Below, in pieces: positions 35,354 to 44,567 of a DNA stretch of 64,000 nt. The notes under the pieces are model-generated. The model ran no database searches, was not told the origin of the DNA, and saw nothing but the letters and a program-made list of their open reading frames with translations. Position 1 is the stretch's first letter, and each line of letters opens with the position of its first letter. This DNA comes from Saccharospirillum mangrovi. GTDB lineage: Bacteria > Pseudomonadota > Gammaproteobacteria > Pseudomonadales > Natronospirillaceae. Made by a program: the position numbers and the translations under genes. Where the stretch lies: contig NZ_CP031415.1 of assembly GCF_003367315.1 (NCBI RefSeq), positions 2,602,001 through 2,666,000 of the forward strand. Direction: 5' to 3'.

Positions 35354-36493
35354 TTACAGCCCAATCCAGCGGCCTTCGACGTGCGATTGTTCAATGGCAT
35401 CAATCACCCGGTTCACCTCGTAAGCGGCGCGGAAATCCGGCCACAGCGGCCGCTGGCCGGCAATGCCTTCCACCAGATCACGCACCTCAATGGCCTTTTG
35501 ATCGTTGTAGCCAATGCCGTGGCCGGGGCCGACGCAGAAATGGGCGTAATCCGGGTGTTCCGGCCCGATCAACAGGGTGCGAAACCCGGCCCGGTTGGAC
35601 GCATCGCTGGCGGTAAAGAGTTGCAATTCGCTGAGTCGTTCCTGATCGAACACCAGGCTGCCTTTGCTGCCGGTCACTTCGAAGGTCAGCCCCATCTTGC
35701 GGCCCCAGGCAATGCGACTGGTTTCCAGCGTGCCCTGAGCGCCGTTGGCAAAACGCACCAGACAATGCGCCTGATCTTCGTTTTCCACCTCGGCAAACTG
35801 CCCCGGCTGACCGGCCACCGGGCGCTGCTTGATAACGGTGCGCAAATCGCCGCACACCTCGGTGATATCGCCGACTAAAAAGTGCGCCATATTAATGATG
35901 TGCGAGCCCATATCGCCGAGCGTGCCGCTGCCGGAATAGTCGCGTCGCAGCCGCCAGCTGTGCGGCTGGTTCGGGTCGGCCAGATAGTCTTCGTTATGGG
36001 TGCCGCGAAAATGCACCACCTCGCCGATCTCGCCCGAGGCGATGATTTCACGCGCCAGTTGCGCCGCCGGGTTCTTGGCGTAATTGAAACCGACCAGGGT
36101 TTTCACGCCGGCCGCTTCTGCCGCCTCGGTCATCTGCAACGCATCGGGCGCGTTCAATGCCAGCGGCTTTTCCGAATAAACGTGCTTGCCGGCGGCAATG
36201 GCGGCCAGCGCCATTTCCTTGTGCAGATAATTGGGCGAACAGATATCGACTACATCGACCTCAGGGTCGCGCACCAGCGCCTGCCAATCGTCGGTGGCGC
36301 GGGCAAAGCCGAACTCTTTGGCCTTGGCTTGGGCCAGTGGCAGATTCACTTCGGCCAGCAGCGACAACTGCAAACAGTCGCCCAGGCCAAACACCGCTGG
36401 CGCGCTGTGATAGGCAATGGCGTGTGCCTTGCCCATATAGCCGGTGCCGATCAGTCCGATACGCAGGGGTCGCGACGTTGTGAAATGGCTCAT
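35354..36493 (-). CDS. Gfo/Idh/MocA-family oxidoreductase (inositol dehydrogenase-like)
   Basis: A 379-residue NAD(P)-dependent sugar dehydrogenase. The Rossmann motif [14 protein letters not shown] starts at residue 12. The catalytic-region motif YSEKPLALN is near residue 115, and [16 protein letters not shown] near residue 210 carries the family's Asp and His. The sequence differs from the IolG at 40676, being 50 residues longer, and resembles enzymes that act on other inositol isomers or inosose. The ATG at 36493 forms an ATGA overlap with the stop of the ABC ATPase. The longer frame beyond it is antisense-like leader. Confidence 0.9.
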   Translation of the reverse strand: MSHFTTSRPLRIGLIGTGYMGKAHAIAYHSAPAVFGLGDCLQLSLLAEVNLPLAQAKAKEFGFARATDDWQALVRDPEVDVVDICSPNYLHKEMALAAIAAGKHVYSEKPLALNAPDALQMTEAAEAAGVKTLVGFNYAKNPAAQLAREIIASGEIGEVVHFRGTHNEDYLADPNQPHSWRLRRDYSGSGTLGDMGSHIINMAHFLVGDITEVCGDLRTVIKQRPVAGQPGQFAEVENEDQAHCLVRFANGAQGTLETSRIAWGRKMGLTFEVTGSKGSLVFDQERLSELQLFTASDASNRAGFRTLLIGPEHPDYAHFCVGPGHGIGYNDQKAIEVRDLVEGIAGQRPLWPDFRAAYEVNRVIDAIEQSHVEGRWIGL

Positions 36494-37299
36494 ACAGTGG
36501 CCGCCCCTGCCTGATCGGCCCGGGCGAACTCGTTCAGTTCCGCTTCGAGTTCGTCCAGTTCCGCGCCACCGGCCATCATTTCCAGCACGTCTTCGCGCGA
36601 GACTTCCGATTTCAAATAAGTGCCCAAACTGCGACCGCGGTTGAGCAAGGTGAAACGGTCGGCAATGGGATAGGCGTGGTGCAGGTTGTGGGTGATCAGG
36701 ATCACCGCCAGGCCCCGGGCCCGGGCGCGCGCCACCACCTTCAATACATTGGCGCATTGCTTGACGCCCAGCGCCGCCGTCGGTTCGTCGAGAATCAACA
36801 CCCGAGCGCCAAAATGAATGGCGCGGGCAATGGCCAGACACTGGCGTTCACCGCCCGACAGTGTGCCGACCGCCTGTTCCGGGTCGCGCACCGCTATGCC
36901 CATTTCCGCCAAACCTTGCTGGGCAATCTGGTTGGCACGCGCCAGATCGAACCGTTTGAACGGCCCCCGGCCCTTGGTGATTTCTCGGCCCATAAAGAAG
37001 TTACGGGTGACGCTCATCAGCGGCACCAACGCCAGATCCTGATAGACAGTGGCAATACCGTGATCCAAAGCATCACGCGGCGAATTGAACGACACCGGCT
37101 TGCCGTCAAAACGATAAGTACCGGCACTGGGCGTATGCACGCCGGCCAGGGTTTTGATCAGCGTCGATTTACCAGCGCCGTTGTCGCCGAGCAGGCAGTG
37201 CACTTCGCCGAGTTTGACCTGCATGTTGATGTCTTTCAGCGCGATGACGCTGCCGAAATAACGACTGACATTGGTCAGTTCGAGAATAAATTCAGCCAT
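36490..37299 (-). CDS. Sugar (inositol) ABC transporter ATP-binding protein, single domain
   Basis: A 269-residue ABC ATPase with one nucleotide-binding domain: Walker [10 protein letters not shown] near residue 38, signature [15 protein letters not shown], Walker [12 protein letters not shown] and an H-loop [11 protein letters not shown]. Most CUT2 sugar importers use a double-domain ATPase of about 500 residues; this form resembles the FrcA type. The last 30 residues are acidic and alanine-rich. A perfect AAGGAGG precedes the ATG at 37299. It partners the permease just upstream and the binding protein encoded divergently at 38721. Confidence 0.93.
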   Translation of the reverse strand: MAEFILELTNVSRYFGSVIALKDINMQVKLGEVHCLLGDNGAGKSTLIKTLAGVHTPSAGTYRFDGKPVSFNSPRDALDHGIATVYQDLALVPLMSVTRNFFMGREITKGRGPFKRFDLARANQIAQQGLAEMGIAVRDPEQAVGTLSGGERQCLAIARAIHFGARVLILDEPTAALGVKQCANVLKVVARARARGLAVILITHNLHHAYPIADRFTLLNRGRSLGTYLKSEVSREDVLEMMAGGAELDELEAELNEFARADQAGAATV

Positions 37300-37313
37300 G
37301 GTGGAAGCCTCCT

Positions 37314-38450
37314 TCAGTGCGCTTCGGTGACACGTTTGCGGATGTAGTTGTTGAACAGCACCGCCACCAACAACATCGTGCCGAGGAAGACCCGGAACCA
37401 ATCGGAATTAAAGCCGGCGAAGTTGATGCCCATCTGCACCACACCGAAAATCAGCGCGCCGAAGCAAGCGCCCACCACCGAGCCGTAACCGCCGGTCAAC
37501 AAAGCGCCGCCGATCACCGCCGCAATAATGGCCTCGAATTCTTTCAGCAAGCCCCGGTCAGCCGCCGCCGAGCCAAATTCCAACACCTGGCAGGCGGCCA
37601 GCACGGTGGCGCTGAAGGCGGTGAACATAAACAGACTGATCTTGACCGCATCGGTCGGCACGCCGACGTTCTTGGCGGCCTTGGCATCGCCGCCGGTGGC
37701 GAAAATCCAGTTGCCGTATTTGGTGCGCATCAGCAACCAGCTGCACACCACCGCCAGCAAGAACCACCAGACGATAACCATGGGAATGCCAGACACCAGC
37801 GGGTCGCCATTGGGGTAAGTGCCAATCCAGCCGAGCCGGGCCAGACCCTCAAACAACCAGCCGCCAATCTCGCCGCCAAAGGCCGACGCCAGCCAATCGC
37901 CTTCGGCCTCGACATCGACGCCGCCAATAATGGTTCGGTTGGTGAACAGGATGGATAAGGCAATGGTCAGGCCGCGCAAAATAAACAGAAACGCCAGTGA
38001 CACTATGAACGACGGCAAACCGGTCTTAACCACGATAAAACCATTGGTAAAGCCAATCGCCAGCGCGCAGGAAAAGGCAAACATCAGCGCCAGCCACACC
38101 GGCCAGCCCCAATAGACGCTGGGAATGGCGATCATCATGCCGGCAAAGCCGATCATCGAACCGATCGACAGATCGAACTCACCGCCGATCATCAGCAGGC
38201 AAGCGGCGATGCCGATGATGCCCAACTGAGCTGAAACCGTGGTCCAGTTCAGCACGCCGTCGGCGGCAAACATGCCTGAATCGCCAGCGACGATGATGAA
38301 GAAGGCGAACACCAGAATGGCGCCGGAAATGGAGCCCAGCTCGGGTCGGCTGAGCAGATGTTTAAAACGGGAAACCCGGCGCAGACGTTCGTCAGAGACC
38401 TGACTGCTGGCCGATTGGGGCAACCTTTCGGAGGAATGAGTCGCCGACAT
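37314..38450 (-). CDS. Sugar (inositol) ABC transporter permease, CUT2/RbsC family
   Basis: A 378-residue inner-membrane permease with about ten hydrophobic segments and a polar N-terminal tail of 40 residues. The RbsC/FrcC-type signature is seen in [21 protein letters not shown] near residue 85 and [22 protein letters not shown] near residue 315. It is the first gene of the minus-strand block permease-ATPase-dehydrogenase-iolC-iolD-iolE. A promoter with an IolR-like operator in its spacer lies 65 bases upstream. It is divergent from the matching binding-protein gene. Confidence 0.94.
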   Translation of the reverse strand: MSATHSSERLPQSASSQVSDERLRRVSRFKHLLSRPELGSISGAILVFAFFIIVAGDSGMFAADGVLNWTTVSAQLGIIGIAACLLMIGGEFDLSIGSMIGFAGMMIAIPSVYWGWPVWLALMFAFSCALAIGFTNGFIVVKTGLPSFIVSLAFLFILRGLTIALSILFTNRTIIGGVDVEAEGDWLASAFGGEIGGWLFEGLARLGWIGTYPNGDPLVSGIPMVIVWWFLLAVVCSWLLMRTKYGNWIFATGGDAKAAKNVGVPTDAVKISLFMFTAFSATVLAACQVLEFGSAAADRGLLKEFEAIIAAVIGGALLTGGYGSVVGACFGALIFGVVQMGINFAGFNSDWFRVFLGTMLLVAVLFNNYIRKRVTEAH

Positions 38451-38515
38451 AAACCTGACCTCGCTTTGTTATTTTTGTTAAGCGGTGGCTGCGCCTGGCG
38501 GTGCAGAGTGGACCC

Positions 38516-38543
38516 ACAATAGAATGAATTTTCCAAAAGTCAA
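38516..38543 (-). promoter_or_regulatory. Promoter of the minus-strand inositol operon
   Basis: TTGACT (38538-38543) and TATTGT (38516-38521) are spaced by 16 bases on the minus strand. The spacer holds the GGAA-N6-TTCT operator, so a bound repressor would exclude RNA polymerase. Confidence 0.65.
38521..38534 (-). promoter_or_regulatory. IolR-like operator (GGAA-N6-TTCT)
   Basis: On the minus strand TTGGAAAATTCATTCTATT differs at one base from the operator at 39737-39750 and sits between the -35 and -10 of the operon promoter. GGAA-N6-TTCC is the reported site of the RpiR-family IolR of rhizobia. Confidence 0.6.
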
Positions 38544-38582
38544 ACAGTTGGAATCATCGTTTTAAAAAGTTCAGTGGGTCGC

Positions 38583-38611
38583 TTGACAAGGTTGAACACC
38601 CGGTTCATGGT
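38583..38611 (+). promoter_or_regulatory. Promoter of the inositol binding-protein gene
   Basis: A perfect -35 TTGACA (38583-38588) is followed after 17 bases by CATGGT (38606-38611), a weak -10. The predicted transcript start falls on the operator at 38618-38631. Confidence 0.5.
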
Positions 38612-38617
38612 GCATTT

Positions 38618-38631
38618 GGAATTTTTGTTCC
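38618..38631 (+). promoter_or_regulatory. IolR-like operator (GGAA-N6-TTCC)
   Basis: A perfect GGAA-TTTTTG-TTCC palindrome, extended by T on the left and A on the right, just downstream of the -10 of the binding-protein promoter. Confidence 0.6.
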
Positions 38632-38720
38632 ATATAGAAAAAAACAAGAACAATAATTTCATAACAGGCTCAGCCTCCCCGGCCGAGTCGCTTGGAACTG
38701 ACCCGCTAGGAGAACCCTCA

Positions 38721-39683
38721 ATGAAAGCAACAATAAAAACGCTCGGGACTCTGATGGCCGCCAGCTTGATGGCAATGACCACCGCCTTAGTACCCATCCA
38801 GGCCAGCGCCGCCGATCAGGAACGCTTTGTACTGATCAGCCACGCACCGGATTCCGATTCTTGGTGGAACACCATCAAGAACGCCATTCGCGAAGCCGGC
38901 GATGCGGTGAACGCAGACGTTCAATACCGCAACCCAACCAACGGTGACCTGGCCGATATGGCGCGCATTGTTGAACAAACCGTAGCCTCCAACCCCGATG
39001 GCATCATCGTCAGCATCGCCGATTTCGACGTGCTCAAAGGCCCGATTCAGGACGCCGTGCGGCGCGGCATTCCGGTCATCACCATCAACTCAGGTACTCA
39101 GGAACAAAGCGAAGCGCTGGGTGCTCTGTTGCATGTCGGCCAGCCGGAATACGACGCCGGTTACGGTGCCGGACAACGCGCCAAGGCCGCCGGTGTCAGC
39201 CACTTCCTGTGTGTGAACCACTACATCACCAACCCGGCCTCGGTGGAACGTTGCCAGGGCTTTGCTGATGCGTTGGGCGTTGATCTGTCCGGCAACATGC
39301 TCGACGCCGGTTCCGATCCGTCTGAAGTGGAACGTCGGGTCGAGGCTTATATGCGCCAGAACCCCAATGTCGATGGCATTCTGACGTTGGGCCCAAGCTC
39401 GGCGCATCCGACCCTGCGCTATCTGGAACGCAGCCGTAAGGCGGGCAATATCTTCTTCGCCACCTTCGATTTGAGCGACCAGATTGCTGCGGCGATCAAA
39501 GACGGCCACATCAATTTCGCCATCGACCAGCAGCCCTATTTGCAGGGTTATATGCCGGTCATCATGCTGTCGCTGTACCATCGCTACGGCTTGATTCCGG
39601 CCAACCACATGAACTCCGGCCCCGGTTTCATTACCGCCGATAACATTGCTCAGGTGGAAGCGCTGGCCGGCGAAGTACGCTGA
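38721..39683 (+). CDS. Periplasmic sugar (inositol) ABC transporter substrate-binding protein
   Basis: A 320-residue periplasmic-binding-protein type-1 (RbsB-like) protein. The signal peptide (MKATIKTLGTLMAASLMAMT and on, cleaved near ASAAD) is followed by a two-lobed sugar-binding fold opening ERFVLISHAPDSDSWWNTI. IIVSIADFDVLKGPIQDAVRR and PVITINSGT mark the first lobe. Start chosen at 38721 because TAGGAGA lies ten bases upstream; the longer frame runs through the promoter and operator. It is divergent from the permease/ATPase genes and is probably the inositol-binding subunit. Specificity is inferred from the locus. Confidence 0.92.
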   Translation: MKATIKTLGTLMAASLMAMTTALVPIQASAADQERFVLISHAPDSDSWWNTIKNAIREAGDAVNADVQYRNPTNGDLADMARIVEQTVASNPDGIIVSIADFDVLKGPIQDAVRRGIPVITINSGTQEQSEALGALLHVGQPEYDAGYGAGQRAKAAGVSHFLCVNHYITNPASVERCQGFADALGVDLSGNMLDAGSDPSEVERRVEAYMRQNPNVDGILTLGPSSAHPTLRYLERSRKAGNIFFATFDLSDQIAAAIKDGHINFAIDQQPYLQGYMPVIMLSLYHRYGLIPANHMNSGPGFITADNIAQVEALAGEVR

Positions 39684-39736
39684 CCTTGTTCGGGGCCGGG
39701 CGCGATGCCTGGCCCCAACGCTTGCGTTGCAATTTT

Positions 39737-39750
39737 GGAAAATTCATTCC
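39737..39750 (+). promoter_or_regulatory. IolR-like operator ahead of the RpiR-family gene
   Basis: A perfect GGAA-AATTCA-TTCC palindrome 36 bases upstream of the regulator's ATG. It sits in the spacer between a TTGCAA (39727-39732) and a weak CATTTT (39750-39755), which suggests autoregulation. Confidence 0.6.
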
Positions 39751-39785
39751 ATTTTTATCGCCCTATTCCTCACCGAGACAACGGC

Positions 39786-40649
39786 ATGACCACCGAACTG
39801 ACGCCACCGGCCAGCCTCACCGACCTGCAAAAAGCCATCGAAGAGCGTTACGAATCGCTCAGCAAACGCTTGCGGCAAGTCGCGCAATATGTGGTGGACC
39901 ACCCCAGTAATCTGGCGTTCGGTACGGTTCAGGTCATCGCTGCGGAAGCGCGGGTACACCCATCGACGCTGGTGCGTTTTGCCAACGCGTTCGGCTACAG
40001 CGGCTTCAGTGAAATGCAACGTCTGTTTCAGCAAAAGCTGTTGCAGGAATCACCGAGCTACACCGAACGCATCCGCATCGCCCGCGAATCTTTGGGCGAC
40101 CCCGGTTCGCAATCGCCGCATCAGTTGCTCGGTGAATTCATTCAGGCCGACAGCCTGACGCTGCAAAGCCTGGATCAGCACATTCAACCGGACGATCTGG
40201 ACAACGCCATCGACATTCTGGCGAAGGCGGAATCGGTACACATCGTCGGCACCCGCCGCTCCTTTGTACCGGCCACCTACTTCGCCTACGCGCTGCGCCA
40301 TATCGACCGGCGCGCGCATCTGCTCGACAACGTCGGCGGCATGTATCAGGAGCAGGCCGGCACCATCGGCCGCCAGGATGCGGTGCTGGCGATCAGTTTC
40401 CGGCCTTACGCCAAAGAGACCGACAACAGCGTGCGCATCGCGCTGGAACGACAGGTGCCGGTCATCGTTATTACCGACAGCGTACTCAGCCCACTGGCCA
40501 GCCTTGGCACCGTGGTCTTTGTATTGCCAGATTCAGAAGTACACGGTTTTCGCTCGTTAACCCCGGCGCTTTGCCTGGCGCAATCTCTGGCCATCGGCTT
40601 GGCGTACCGACTGGATAAAAACCGATCCATGGCGGAAAACCCGGCCTAG
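39786..40649 (+). CDS. RpiR-family transcriptional regulator (IolR-like)
   Basis: A 287-residue regulator. An N-terminal RpiR helix-turn-helix (residues ~10-90, LRQVAQYVVDHPSNLAF and IAAEARVHPSTLVRFANAFG) precedes a SIS sugar-phosphate-binding domain (residues ~120-270, VHIVGTRRSFVPATYFAYAL, AVLAISFRPYAKETD, VPVIVITDS). SIS domains of this family sense a phosphorylated intermediate. It stands between the inositol binding-protein gene and iolG, and the GGAA-N6-TTCY operators of the locus are its likely targets. I chose the ATG at 39786; the longer frame from 39705 covers the operator. By analogy with rhizobial IolR it is a repressor. Confidence 0.92.
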   Translation: MTTELTPPASLTDLQKAIEERYESLSKRLRQVAQYVVDHPSNLAFGTVQVIAAEARVHPSTLVRFANAFGYSGFSEMQRLFQQKLLQESPSYTERIRIARESLGDPGSQSPHQLLGEFIQADSLTLQSLDQHIQPDDLDNAIDILAKAESVHIVGTRRSFVPATYFAYALRHIDRRAHLLDNVGGMYQEQAGTIGRQDAVLAISFRPYAKETDNSVRIALERQVPVIVITDSVLSPLASLGTVVFVLPDSEVHGFRSLTPALCLAQSLAIGLAYRLDKNRSMAENPA

Positions 40650-40675
40650 GATCGCTCGAACGCACAGGAACGATC

Positions 40676-41662
40676 ATGATCAATGTTTGTCTTTTTGGTG
40701 CCGGTCGCATCGGTGCCATTCATGCCGCCAACGTCGCCAGCCACCCCAACGCTCAATTGCGTTACGTGGTCGATGTCTTTGCCGATTCGGCGAATAAACT
40801 GGCCGCACAATACGGCGCCGAAGTGGTGTCGGTCGAACACGCCCTGGCCGACCCCGAGGTACAGGCCGTTATCATCGCCAGTTCCACCGACACCCACGCC
40901 CGCTTGATCGAACAAAGCGCCACCGCTGGCAAAGCGATTTTCTGTGAAAAACCCATCGACCTGGACCTGGAACGCACCCGCCAATGCCTGGCGACCATTG
41001 AACGCACTGGCGTTACCTGTCTGGTCGGGTTCAACCGTCGCTACGATCCGCAGTTCAATGAACTGAAAGCGCAACTCGACGCCGGTGCCATCGGCGCGGT
41101 GGAAATGGTGACCATCACCAGCCGCGATCCATCACCGCCGCCAGCGCAGTATGTGCAATCGTCCGGCGGCCTGTTCCGCGACATGATGATTCACGATCTG
41201 GACATGGCCTGCTGGCTGCTCGGCGAAGCACCGGTGGAAGTCTTTGCCACCGCCAGTTGTTTAATCGATCCAGCCATCGGCGCGGCCGGCGATGTCGATA
41301 CCGCCCTGGTCACGCTGAAAACCGCCAGCGGCAAACTGTGTCAGATCAGCAACAGCCGGCGCGCGGCCTACGGCTACGATCAACGCATCGAAGTGCTCGG
41401 TGCCAAAGGCATGCTGCAAGCCAACAACCAGCTCGAATCAACGCTGGTGACAACCACCAATCAAGGCTCGACCAGCGCCAAACCCGAATATTTCTTTTTG
41501 CAGCGCTACGCCGATGCCTACCGTCGCGAACTGGCGCACTTTATCGCTGTGCTCGACGGCAAGGAGACGCTGCTGACCACCGCCGTCGATGGTTTGAATG
41601 CACTGACACTGGCCGACGCCGCCGTCGCTTCTGTACAAAGCGGCCGCGCCGTGGCCGTCTGA
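40676..41662 (+). CDS. iolG: Inositol 2-dehydrogenase
   Basis: A 328-residue Gfo/Idh/MocA oxidoreductase that oxidises myo-inositol to scyllo-inosose with NAD+, the first step of the pathway. The Rossmann motif CLFGAGRIGAIHAANVASH begins at residue 5. The catalytic motif FCEKPIDLDLERTR includes the conserved Lys (near 94). FRDMMIHDLDMACWLLGE near residue 165 has the catalytic Asp and His pair. GFNRRYDPQFNELKA is another IolG mark. Length is typical (330). AGGA precedes the ATG; iolB starts 16 bases after the stop. Confidence 0.95.
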   Translation: MINVCLFGAGRIGAIHAANVASHPNAQLRYVVDVFADSANKLAAQYGAEVVSVEHALADPEVQAVIIASSTDTHARLIEQSATAGKAIFCEKPIDLDLERTRQCLATIERTGVTCLVGFNRRYDPQFNELKAQLDAGAIGAVEMVTITSRDPSPPPAQYVQSSGGLFRDMMIHDLDMACWLLGEAPVEVFATASCLIDPAIGAAGDVDTALVTLKTASGKLCQISNSRRAAYGYDQRIEVLGAKGMLQANNQLESTLVTTTNQGSTSAKPEYFFLQRYADAYRRELAHFIAVLDGKETLLTTAVDGLNALTLADAAVASVQSGRAVAV

Positions 41663-41678
41663 CCGAAGGAGGTTCGCC

Positions 41679-42485
41679 ATGTCCACCCTGCTTTCCAAAG
41701 CCAGCGCACCCAATGCGCTCGGACGCATTCAACACATCACCCCGGCGTCGGCGCAATGGCATTACGTCGGCTTTGAAGTTTACGAACTCAAGGCCGGTGA
41801 ATCGCTCGAAGGGCTGACCGAAAACACCGAAGTGTGTCTGGTATTGCTGCGCGGCCGCGCCGATGTTTACAGCGATGAACAACAGTGGAACGACATCGGC
41901 GAACGCGATTCGCTGTTCGATCAGCAACCGCCCTATGCGGTTTATTTACCGCCGGGCCGTGGCTATCAGGTGCGCGCCCAAACCGATCTGGAACTGGCGC
42001 TGTGCCGGGCACCGGCCGAAGGCAAATACCCGGCGCGACTGATCCGCCCGGACGAGTTGCACTACATCACCCGCGGCAGCGGCACCAACGAACGGCGCGT
42101 GTGCAACATTCTGTTCGACGACATCCCGGCCGAGCGTCTGCTGGTGGTCGAGGTGATCACCCCGAACGGTCACTGGTCGAGCTACCCGCCGCACAAACAC
42201 GACACCGACGCCAAACCACGCGAAACTCAATTGGAAGAAACCTATTACCACCGACTGAATCCGGACCAGGGTTTCGCCTTCCAGCGCGTCTACACCGACG
42301 ACCGCAGCCTGGATGAAACCCTGACGGTCGAGAACAAAGATGTGGTCATGGTGCCGCGCGGCTACCACCCGGTCGGCGCACCACACGGCTACGATCTGTA
42401 TTACCTCAACACCATGGCCGGCCCGGAACGCACCTGGATTTTCAACAACGATCCGGCGCATGAATGGATGTTGCAGCGCGGTTGA
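41679..42485 (+). CDS. iolB: 5-deoxy-glucuronate isomerase
   Basis: A 268-residue double-cupin enzyme that converts 5-deoxy-glucuronate to 5-dehydro-2-deoxygluconate, between the IolD and IolC steps. The second cupin carries metal ligands in SYPPHKHDTD and the ETYYHRLNPDQGFAFQRVY segment, with the final His in MVPRGYHPVGAPHGYDLYYL. The C-terminal NDPAHEWMLQRG is also a family mark. Length equals typical IolB (~270). A perfect AAGGAGG precedes the ATG. It is the last gene of the plus-strand iol group. Confidence 0.97.
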   Translation: MSTLLSKASAPNALGRIQHITPASAQWHYVGFEVYELKAGESLEGLTENTEVCLVLLRGRADVYSDEQQWNDIGERDSLFDQQPPYAVYLPPGRGYQVRAQTDLELALCRAPAEGKYPARLIRPDELHYITRGSGTNERRVCNILFDDIPAERLLVVEVITPNGHWSSYPPHKHDTDAKPRETQLEETYYHRLNPDQGFAFQRVYTDDRSLDETLTVENKDVVMVPRGYHPVGAPHGYDLYYLNTMAGPERTWIFNNDPAHEWMLQRG

Positions 42486-42568
42486 ACAACCGCGCAGGCC
42501 GTTTTCGGTTGGGTGAGCCAGACGGGTCGCTGTGCTAAGGTTTGCAAAAATCAGAACGACCCATCCCT

Positions 42569-44155
42569 ATGGATTTCCTGCTGCTGTGCGTTGCCTTTGT
42601 TTGTGGCCTGACGGTTAAATCGCTCGGGCTGCCGCCGCTGGTCGGTTATTTGCTGGCCGGTTTTGCGCTGCATTTTCTCGGCGTCCAGCCCAGTGCAGGC
42701 CTCGATACGCTGGCCGATTTGGGCATCACCCTGATGCTGTTCACCATCGGTTTAAAACTGAAAGTTGGCGATTTACTCAAGCGCGAAGTCTGGACCAGCA
42801 CGCTGGGCGAACTCGGTTTTTGGTGTGTGGTCTGCGTTGGATTTTTACTGACGCTGGCAAGCATCGGCCTACCTTATTTTGCGGATGTGTCGCTCAACAC
42901 CGCCGCGTTACTCGCCTTCGCTTTTGGTTTCAGCAGCACGGTTTGCATCGTCAAATTACTCGAAGACAGCGGCGAAATGCGCACTCGTCACGGCCGTCTT
43001 GCCATCGGCGTGTTGGTGATGCAAGACATTGTTGCCGTGCTGTTTCTGGTATTCGCCACCGGAAAAATCCCGTCGGTCTGGGCCATCGCTTTGTTGGCGT
43101 TGCCATTGTTGCGGCCGATGTTAAATCGCCTGCTTGATGCTGCCGGTCACGGCGAACTGCTGCCATTAACCGGGTTTTTCCTCGCGCTCGGCGGCTATGA
43201 ATTATTCAGTCTGGTGGGCGTAAAAGGCGACCTCGGCGCACTCATCGCCGGCATGTTATTAAGCCGCAGCAGCAAGGCCGCTGAATTATCGAAAGCCTTG
43301 CTCGGCTTTAAAGATTTATTCCTGATCGGCTTCTTTTTATCGATTGGATTTACCGCCCTGCCAACGCTCGGCATGGTTGGCATCGCGCTCGGTTTAACGC
43401 TGCTGTTGCCAATAAAATTCCTGCTGTTTTACGGCCTGCTGCTGGCGATGCGGCTGCGCGGTCGCACCGCCTGGCTGAGTGCTTTGGCGCTGGCAAATTA
43501 CAGCGAGTTTGGTTTGATCGTGGCCGACCTGGCGGTCGATCTGGATTGGCTGTCCGGCGAATGGCTGGTGATTCTGGCGTTAACGGTCACCTTCTCGTTC
43601 ATCGTCACCAGCCTGTTGTATGCCCGCGCACACAGCCTTTATTCACACAACAAAACCTGGCTGACGCGTTTTGAGCGCCGCGAACGCCTGCCTGAAGACG
43701 TGCTGACGCAACCCAAGGATGCCCAAATTCTGGTGGTCGGTATGGGCCGTGTTGGCATGGGCGCTTACCGGGCGTTGCATCAATTAATGGGTCGCGGTGT
43801 CTGGGGGATGGACGCCGATTCCAGCCGCATTCACCGCTTGCAGGGCGAAGGTTTGGCCGCCTTTGTCGGCGATGGCGAAGACGCCGATCTGTGGGAACAT
43901 CTGGATTTATCGTCGGTGCAATTGATTCTGCTGGCGCTACCGACCATCGACGACAGCCGCCACGTTACCAACCAATTGAAGCGCGCCAACTTCAAAGGCC
44001 AGTTGGCCGCCATCGCGCGTTACGAAGACGAACGCCAACTACTGATCGACGCCGGCATCGACAAGGTGTTCAACTTCTACACCGAAGCCGGTACCGGCTT
44101 TGCAGAGGAAAGTCTGGCGATGATCGGTCAACGCCCGGAGGCGGCCGGTCAGTGA
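42569..44155 (+). CDS. CPA2-family cation:proton antiporter with TrkA-N domain (YbaL/KefB-like)
   Basis: A 528-residue membrane protein. Twelve or so hydrophobic segments in residues 1-365 form a Na+/H+-exchanger fold, with the CPA2-like GYLLAGFALHFLG near residue 27, SSTVCIVKLLEDSGEM near 125 and LAIGVLVMQDIVAVLFLV. A Rossmann-like TrkA-N/RCK domain follows (ILVVGMGRVGMGAYRALHQL near residue 390). It resembles YbaL and KefB, which control K+ efflux. I chose ATG 42569 over an in-frame TTG nine codons earlier; neither has a strong ribosome-binding site. Its end overlaps that of a convergent small gene by seven bases. Confidence 0.92.
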   Translation: MDFLLLCVAFVCGLTVKSLGLPPLVGYLLAGFALHFLGVQPSAGLDTLADLGITLMLFTIGLKLKVGDLLKREVWTSTLGELGFWCVVCVGFLLTLASIGLPYFADVSLNTAALLAFAFGFSSTVCIVKLLEDSGEMRTRHGRLAIGVLVMQDIVAVLFLVFATGKIPSVWAIALLALPLLRPMLNRLLDAAGHGELLPLTGFFLALGGYELFSLVGVKGDLGALIAGMLLSRSSKAAELSKALLGFKDLFLIGFFLSIGFTALPTLGMVGIALGLTLLLPIKFLLFYGLLLAMRLRGRTAWLSALALANYSEFGLIVADLAVDLDWLSGEWLVILALTVTFSFIVTSLLYARAHSLYSHNKTWLTRFERRERLPEDVLTQPKDAQILVVGMGRVGMGAYRALHQLMGRGVWGMDADSSRIHRLQGEGLAAFVGDGEDADLWEHLDLSSVQLILLALPTIDDSRHVTNQLKRANFKGQLAAIARYEDERQLLIDAGIDKVFNFYTEAGTGFAEESLAMIGQRPEAAGQ

Positions 44156-44406
44156 ATCGGGGTATCCAGAAAATCCATACCGACCATCTGCACGCCCTCT
44201 AAAACCGCTTCCACGGCTTGACGCGCTTCTTCCAAACCCAGGGTGGCGTTATCGCCTTCGCCACTGAAATGCGCCGTGAATTCACGCACCGCACCGCGTG
44301 CTGGTTCCAGCGTCAGCGCCACCGATGCCAACTGCGCTTGCAGCGCGGGAATGGTCTGCTCCTCGCCCTCGGGCAAGGCAAAGGTCAATGAAAAATAGAA
44401 TCGCAT
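44149..44406 (-). CDS. Small hypothetical protein (85 aa)
   Basis: An 85-residue acidic protein of unknown family. It opens MRFYFSLTFALPEGEEQTIP and ends VEAVLEGVQMVGMDFLDTP, with a mixed strand/helix pattern and no signal peptide or membrane segment. It overlaps the last codons of the convergent antiporter gene. The Shine-Dalgarno (ACGGAAA) is weak, but the sequence composition looks like a real cytoplasmic protein. I cannot suggest a function. Confidence 0.55.
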   Translation of the reverse strand: MRFYFSLTFALPEGEEQTIPALQAQLASVALTLEPARGAVREFTAHFSGEGDNATLGLEEARQAVEAVLEGVQMVGMDFLDTPIH

Positions 44407-44567
44407 TGGCCGATTTCCGTCTTAAATCCAGCCGGCAGCATAACCGCTCAATGACGACGGTTCGACCCTTGATCAGCGCATTTTGAATGCCTGACCCATT
44501 CCAGAGTGCGTGCTAAACTGCCGCCCTTGTTGACCTCTTGAGCCAATTTTCATAAGGAATCCCCTCC

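Noticed and set aside
36494-36841. N-terminal extension of the Gfo/Idh/MocA gene
   Set aside because: The extension is in the shadow frame of the ABC ATPase; the Rossmann fold begins 12 residues after the ATG at 36493.
39705-39785. N-terminal extension of the RpiR regulator from 39705
   Set aside because: It would place the operator and promoter in coding sequence; 39786 fits the family.
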